Of a DNA stretch of 34,702 nucleotides, positions 30,561-34,702 are shown in pieces. The position numbers and the translations under genes are program-made. The notes beneath the pieces were generated by a model. The model was not told where the DNA came from and ran no database searches. It saw nothing but the letters and a program-made list of their open reading frames with translations. Location of the stretch: positions 1-34,702 of IMG/VR virus record IMGVR_UViG_3300008220_000032; one strand, given 5' to 3'. Every line of letters starts with the position of its first letter. Positions within the stretch are counted from its first letter, which is position 1. This DNA comes from a virus.

Positions 30561-32001
30561 CTTGAGAGCCTACCATGAAAGGATTCCGTTTGTCAGAGGC
30601 AAGTGCAACACAGAGCATTCGAGCGGAATCCATTGCGTGGTCCGTTACGTTGTCTTTGAACGGCTCATCGGTAATCAAGCCCTCTCGGTCAACACGCCAT
30701 CGATAATTGTAGAATGAATGCATCAGAGATCTGGGAACCTTCTCGTTTTGAGCGAGATGCGCGGCAACGAAGAACCGAGGGGTTCCCACGATGGGATCCA
30801 ACAAAGCTCGAACGGTTTCCACGCCTGCCAAAACGCTCTGCTCCTTTCGTGACTTCATCCGCACAACCTTGGTCCGCGGAAACTCGTGAATCAAAAATGA
30901 CATCATGTCTCTGATCGCTCGGTCTCCCACGGCGCAGCTGGGATCTTTCCCCAACTTTTTACAGCGGTTGATAATTATCTGCTTCTGTAAGCCAATCGGA
31001 ACCTCGTTGTCATGAAATTCATCGAATACGGTAAAGCTTTCGTCGGGATGCTCCTGGACCCACATAAAATATGGGTGAGCATATCCCCAGTCGCAGCTGA
31101 TGTGGTACGGCAGCGAACGATCGTAAGCCCACGGTCGAACGTGATCTGCCTTGTTGAATTCTGGGAAAACCAGGTTGTCTGGCTGTAAAATCATCCCCTC
31201 CACTTCCTCGGCGAACGATCGCTTGCTATGACCTGATTTCAAGCTGTCGATAAAACCAGGCGGCAGATGCGGGTTGGCTGAAGTCGGCGCGCGAGCTGCC
31301 CACCAGTCTGGCTTTTCGAGCTCATCCATTCTCTTCTGATGATAAAGTCGTGGGATTCCCCGATAGCCTTTCGGCGTGGTTGTGTGATGAATTTGATGAA
31401 CGTAGGCTTTGGTTTCACGCAACCGCCCGTTCACGGTGTTGTGAACGTAGAGGGGATCCGATCCAACCATCGCTTCCGTCTCATCAATTGCGGCATGGCT
31501 CAACGTCCAGCCGCGGCATGAATCGATTCGACTCGCAGAGCGCCAGAAACAAGATCCGCCGCCCACCAGGTCAGCTCGAGCCATCGATCGCGAATACGAT
31601 CTTTCGATTGGGCAGCCGATTCGGGCCATCGCGTCCACAGCTTCCTCCCACGCGGGCCGCAGAACATGACAGACAGCATCGAACGTGGGAGCGAAGAACG
31701 CGGATGAACAGCCTGGATTCAAGATGGTCAGAATCAACATCTCCATCACGCTGAAATACGTTTTTCCGCTTCCGACGCCACCCAAAAGCAACTTGTGTCT
31801 CGCGCCGCTTCGGTGGGCTCGCAGCTGATGCGGCAGCGGTTGATATCCCGTCGCCGCGCAAATGAGGCGCAAAACAGCCATTCGGTCTTTTCGCTTCCCA
31901 GCCCAATGCCGAAATTCTTCCCAGCTCATCGTCCCTTTTCCAGGTCGAACGCTATTCATCCCCAGGTCTGCCTTGGGGCCGATTTTGCTTGGGCCGCTCA
32001 T
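30520..32001 (-). CDS. terL: terminase large subunit
   Basis: A 493-residue DNA packaging motor. Walker A is LLGGVGSGKTYF (72-83). Walker B with catalytic Glu is AAIDETEAM near 170-178. The nuclease domain has the Asp ligand in ISCDWGYAHP (D304), a second in VGDRAIRDMM, and a final Asp in DHAMDSARM. It converts ATP energy into DNA translocation and cuts the concatemer. The start overlaps the TerS stop (ATGA). The length is usual for headful or cos terminases; the packaging type cannot be told from it. Confidence 0.95.
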   Translation of the reverse strand: MSGPSKIGPKADLGMNSVRPGKGTMSWEEFRHWAGKRKDRMAVLRLICAATGYQPLPHQLRAHRSGARHKLLLGGVGSGKTYFSVMEMLILTILNPGCSSAFFAPTFDAVCHVLRPAWEEAVDAMARIGCPIERSYSRSMARADLVGGGSCFWRSASRIDSCRGWTLSHAAIDETEAMVGSDPLYVHNTVNGRLRETKAYVHQIHHTTTPKGYRGIPRLYHQKRMDELEKPDWWAARAPTSANPHLPPGFIDSLKSGHSKRSFAEEVEGMILQPDNLVFPEFNKADHVRPWAYDRSLPYHISCDWGYAHPYFMWVQEHPDESFTVFDEFHDNEVPIGLQKQIIINRCKKLGKDPSCAVGDRAIRDMMSFLIHEFPRTKVVRMKSRKEQSVLAGVETVRALLDPIVGTPRFFVAAHLAQNEKVPRSLMHSFYNYRWRVDREGLITDEPFKDNVTDHAMDSARMLCVALASDKRNPFMVGSQDAVDFFRYPRRHR

Positions 32002-32747
32002 CGTGGCATCAGCTCATCGCCAAGATCTGGCGCGGTCTTGTCGAACAGATTAGCTGGGATCAAGAAGTGTTGGTTTGACAGCTCTGTTGGCGGGTTGGCT
32101 TCGGCGATCCGATAAAGCAGGTTTAGGAAGCTGGTCACCCGCCCGACATCTGGCCCGTGCTCTGCCTCGAGCTCGCGTCGAAGCAGAAGGGTGGTCATGC
32201 CCACGATGTCACCGAACCCGACAGCTCCGTTGTCGGCGATCTGGTTCAAGAGATTTTGAAATTCTTCATGAGCATGCGTGTTCCGTGCAATCTCCATTTC
32301 TGCTTTGACCGCCTGAAACCGCGTAAGCCTGATTCGCTCCTTGGTCAATTCTTCTTGCGCGGACTGCAACCGAAGCTTTTGTGCCTCGAGGTTGAGCTGC
32401 ATCGCCTTAGCTGATCGGTTCCCGTAGATATTCAGGAGCAGCTCATCAGCTCGATTCCCCACCGAGTCCTCGCGCTGGGATCGCTTCTTGAGTCGATCGA
32501 CGGCGGCACAAATCTCTGCCTCGATTGCGCCTTTATCGTCTAAATATCCCTGGGCATACTTCCCGAGTTCGCGAAGGTATTTCGCAGCTGTACGATCATG
32601 AACGCCATACTTGGCTGTGATGACCCGATAAACCTCGGCAACTGGAACGCCTTTCCGCAAAAGCCCCGCGATGAATCGCAGCCGTTCGCTTTTGATCGCA
32701 GCTCGCCGGGTGTCGATCTTCTTTCCCTTGTTCGTTGGTGGACTCAA
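31998..32747 (-). CDS. terS: putative terminase small subunit
   Basis: A 249-residue protein starting at TTG with GGAG seven bases upstream and a TTGA overlap with the stop of the ABC-GNAT gene. Residues about 28-62 contain a helix-turn-helix (RKGVPVAEVYRVITAKYG, then DRTAAKYLREL). A long coiled coil follows (KAMQLNLEAQKLRLQSAQEE). This layout and the position immediately before TerL are those of small terminases that bind the packaging start site. No strict family motif is seen. Confidence 0.75.
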   Translation of the reverse strand: MSPPTNKGKKIDTRRAAIKSERLRFIAGLLRKGVPVAEVYRVITAKYGVHDRTAAKYLRELGKYAQGYLDDKGAIEAEICAAVDRLKKRSQREDSVGNRADELLLNIYGNRSAKAMQLNLEAQKLRLQSAQEELTKERIRLTRFQAVKAEMEIARNTHAHEEFQNLLNQIADNGAVGFGDIVGMTTLLLRRELEAEHGPDVGRVTSFLNLLYRIAEANPPTELSNQHFLIPANLFDKTAPDLGDELMPR

Positions 32748-33883
32748 CGTTTACTCCGCATTTTGGATCCCCCTGGTACCGTTATCAGCTGCGCCGCCCT
32801 TTCTCGCTCGAGAGCTGGCCCAACGTATTCGAAAACCGCGCATGGGCGGCAGACACCTTTGTGCCGCCTAAACTTGTCTTGCTTTCGGTTCATGTTTGCC
32901 AGCGGTGTTCGCACCATCTTCCAGCTCTTCGATTTTGCCAGCGACCGAATGAAACTTGGGTGCGCCGGGTAATGATGCAGCCGATAGCCAAGCGCCTTGT
33001 ATCCAGCGCCTATTGTGTCGTTCAAAATGAAAGTTAGCCCTAGACCTTGCCAGTCTGGGAGCGTAACCGTCCTGGAGATTCCCACCAGGTTTCGCGTTCG
33101 CGGGTGGGGCCGATACAGAATGCCGGTGAACGCCACCGGGTGTTTTGTCCCTTCTACGAACAACGCATAACATCTTGCCGCCTTGTTCATTTCTGCGCTC
33201 AAATAGTGATAGGGAGCGAACAGCTGCCAATGCTCATAACCGACTCGCTTGACCCATCCTTTAAGGGTTGGGCGTTGTTGAACCGACCTCCTTTCGAAAG
33301 CCATCGTTGCCGGCTCGAGCACCCAATCCGGCTGAAGCCAATCGACGATATCGAAATGGCAGCTGACGGCGACGAACTTTCGATTGTTTCGCCGCGTCCA
33401 TTTTTGAACAGCATGAGAAGCGATTCGAGCAACCTGTCGATCGACAACGCTTGAAAACTCATCGACCACCACCGGGTCCGACAGCTCAAGCATTCGCCTG
33501 GCGAGATCAACCCGAAACCGTTCTCCATTCGAGAGAACCCGGTGAGCCCGAAGCCATGCCGGGATTGTGTTGAAGCCTACAGCTCCACAAATCTTTGCGA
33601 TTTGCTCCACCGTCAGATTGTCGGCGAAGTCATCTATAACGCTGTCTTGGTCCCAGCGCAGATCTTGAAACTCACCGAACAATTGCCGGGCAACCGTGGT
33701 CTTGCCGCAACCACTTGGCCCGACGATAAGGCCGATGTTCCAGGCGAAGTCTTCAATGGGAACGCTCCCTTTCCACTTCAGCTTGCATGAGCTGTCGGCT
33801 GGCACATCGAACATCGATCGCACCTGGCGAGCTCGAATGCTGTTGGACAGTCCCGGCTCGATTACGAAATCAACGGTTGGCAC
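32744..33883 (-). CDS. ABC-type ATPase fused to a GNAT-like acetyltransferase domain
   Basis: A 379-residue two-domain protein. The ABC ATPase part has Walker A GPSGCGKT (55-62), signature LSNGE (118-122), Walker B PVVVDEFSSVVD (137-148) and the H-loop VAVSCHFDI. The second part from about 217 (WQLFAPYHYLSAEMNKAARC; RTVTLPDWQGLGLTFILND; HPSFIRSLAKSKSW) is a GNAT-fold domain like that in the COG2401 fusion proteins. It starts with GTG after a strong GGAGG and overlaps the ParB-like gene. The function of this fusion is unknown; GNAT-fold enzymes include Mu Mom, which modifies DNA bases. An 86-bp piece encoding residues 78-106 is repeated at the right edge of the window. Confidence 0.88.
   Translation of the reverse strand: MPTVDFVIEPGLSNSIRARQVRSMFDVPADSSCKLKWKGSVPIEDFAWNIGLIVGPSGCGKTTVARQLFGEFQDLRWDQDSVIDDFADNLTVEQIAKICGAVGFNTIPAWLRAHRVLSNGERFRVDLARRMLELSDPVVVDEFSSVVDRQVARIASHAVQKWTRRNNRKFVAVSCHFDIVDWLQPDWVLEPATMAFERRSVQQRPTLKGWVKRVGYEHWQLFAPYHYLSAEMNKAARCYALFVEGTKHPVAFTGILYRPHPRTRNLVGISRTVTLPDWQGLGLTFILNDTIGAGYKALGYRLHHYPAHPSFIRSLAKSKSWKMVRTPLANMNRKQDKFRRHKGVCRPCAVFEYVGPALERERAAQLITVPGGSKMRSKR
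33567..33652. repeat. 86-bp direct repeat, internal copy
   Basis: Identical over 86 bases to the last 86 bases of the window (34617-34702). This copy lies in the ATPase domain of the ABC-GNAT gene. The copies are 1,050 bases apart and identity stops abruptly on the left side (GATTGTGTT here against GGCCGTGTT there). The right side cannot be compared because the window ends. Confidence 0.95.
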
Positions 33884-34422
33884 TTGTATCCCTCCGTTTC
33901 AAGCTTTTGCATCAGCTCTGTCTGAGCTGCTTCATCGGGCACATCTACGATCACTCGGTATTCCAGGTTCTCGATAAAGTCCTCTTCATCGATGTCGGCC
34001 TCCACATCTCCGATCAGCTTCTTGAGCTCTGCATCAGAAAACCCGAGCGATCCCCAATCCTCATCTGGCATGTCCTGGATCATCTGCGCCAAGAACGCCT
34101 CATCCCAGTCTGCGATCTCAACCAATTTGTTGTCGGCGATCGCCAGCTTTTCGGCTTCATCTTTGGTTAGATTTAAGAATCGGACCGGGACTTTATCTAG
34201 GCCCAGCTGTCGAGCTGCTTTGACTCGAGTGTGGCCCGCTATGATCTGGGCATCCTCAGCTCGCGCGAGAATGGGCGCCCCAAACCCGAATCGCTGAATC
34301 GAATCCACGACCAGCTGAATGGCGCCATCGTTCTTCCGCGGGTTCTGATCCCACGGCGACAGCATATCAATGTCCACCCATTCAGCCGCGATGCCCCGTG
34401 GGTCTTCGGTTTTTTCACTCAT
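33862..34422 (-). CDS. ParB-like (ParB/Srx fold) protein
   Basis: A 186-residue protein with an N-terminal ParB-like domain: EWVDIDMLSPWDQNPRKND, then IQRFGFGAPILARAEDAQII and AGHTRVKAARQLGL (the GHxR box), followed by VPVRFLNLTKDEAEKLAIAD, EIADWDEAFLAQMIQDMP, and a C-terminal part with an acidic stretch (DVEADIDEEDF). Phage ParB-like proteins act as CTP-binding clamps or nucleases; which applies here is not visible. The ATG has AAGGAG upstream and overlaps the truncated paralogue. It precedes the ABC-GNAT gene with a 22-base overlap. Confidence 0.85.
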   Translation of the reverse strand: MSEKTEDPRGIAAEWVDIDMLSPWDQNPRKNDGAIQLVVDSIQRFGFGAPILARAEDAQIIAGHTRVKAARQLGLDKVPVRFLNLTKDEAEKLAIADNKLVEIADWDEAFLAQMIQDMPDEDWGSLGFSDAELKKLIGDVEADIDEEDFIENLEYRVIVDVPDEAAQTELMQKLETEGYKCQPLIS

Positions 34423-34552
34423 TGGTCTTCTCCTTGATTAACTGTGCCTTTTGGCCTGCGGCGTCATTTACTCGAGGGTTATCGTGCCACGGCTTTAGAT
34501 CGTCGAGTGACATCCATACAGCGGCAATCTCTGGTCCGGTTCGGTTTTCCAT
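34415..34552 (-). CDS. truncated ParB-like paralogue (45 aa)
   Basis: A 45-residue frame starting MENRTGPEIAAVWMSLDDLK. Its core, IAAVWMSLDDLKPWHDNPRVND, parallels IAAEWVDIDMLSPWDQNPRKND of the next gene but then ends, lacking the GHxR box and the rest of the fold. AAGGA stands eight bases before the ATG, and the stop overlaps the full ParB gene, so it may still be translated. It looks like a remnant of a tandem duplication; the alternative is a short decoy or regulator of the intact protein. Confidence 0.65.
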   Translation of the reverse strand: MENRTGPEIAAVWMSLDDLKPWHDNPRVNDAAGQKAQLIKEKTNE

Positions 34553-34616
34553 CTTTTGGTTCCTTGGTTTGGTTTGGTTCGGTCCGGTCCCCAATCCGCC
34601 GTGCGACTTTTGGGCC

Positions 34617-34702
34617 GTGTTGAAGCCTACAGCTCCACAAATCTTTGCGATTTGCTCCACCGTCAGATTGTCGGCGAAGTCATCTATAACGCTGTCTTGG
34701 TC
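34617..34702. repeat. 86-bp direct repeat, window-end copy
   Basis: The last 86 bases duplicate 33567-33652 exactly. In the minus-strand reading it encodes the same residues (DQDSVIDDFADNLTVEQIAK onward, ending GFNT) and then runs into unrelated sequence leading to the truncated ParB frame. The 64 bases between this repeat and the small ParB start are rich in ACC/AACC repeats and otherwise featureless. Confidence 0.95.

Noticed and set aside
1-34702. tRNA genes or other structural RNAs
   Set aside because: The spacers are almost all under 150 bases and none shows a cloverleaf or a conserved RNA I recognise.
1-34702. Circular or terminally redundant genome by matching the two window ends
   Set aside because: The start of the window does not match its end; the only end repeat matches an internal segment at 33567.

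Overview
The window looks like a nearly complete genome (34.7 kb) of a tailed double-stranded DNA phage. It carries terminase, portal, capsid, tail, lysis, recombination and replication genes with almost no spacer. A long tape measure and the absence of sheath or contractile-baseplate genes point to a long non-contractile tail (siphovirus-like). A two-part spanin-like lysis set points to a Gram-negative host. I see no integrase, repressor, polymerase, tRNA or CRISPR array, so temperate life is unsupported and replication must use host enzymes. The exact host cannot be read from the sequence.

Layout: three transcription blocks. (1) The late block is on the minus strand from the right end to about 12.1 kb: truncated ParB paralogue, ParB-like protein, ABC-ATPase/acetyltransferase fusion, small and large terminase, portal, head genes, scaffold, capsid, a terminator, head-tail and tail genes with a predicted -1 frameshift in the tail chaperone, tape measure, tail-tip genes, endolysin, membrane lysis proteins. 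(2) A plus-strand block (8.5-12.0 kb) of seven small genes starts at a divergent promoter region and ends at a UUCG-loop terminator; three genes follow a repeated leader module. (3) A minus-strand block (8.3 kb down to the left end) holds an excisionase-like HTH, YqaJ exonuclease, RecT, a transglycosylase, SSB, a lambda O-like initiator with an internal iteron origin, a putative helicase loader, a zinc ribbon, DpdA-like and QueC proteins, a C5-cytosine methyltransferase, a RuvC-like resolvase and small unknowns. Most genes in this block and the late block overlap by ATGA or TGATG, so translation is probably coupled.

The most interesting part is DNA modification. QueC plus a DpdA-type transglycosylase suggest 7-deazaguanine (probably preQ0) in the phage DNA. 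They sit next to a cytosine methyltransferase whose gene is overprinted almost end to end by a second open frame with WPTPT repeats. At the other end of the genome is a ParB-like protein with an ABC-GNAT fusion that could be another base-modifying or packaging-linked system. The right edge of the window repeats 86 bp from inside the ABC-GNAT gene, which is either an assembly branch or a real duplication.
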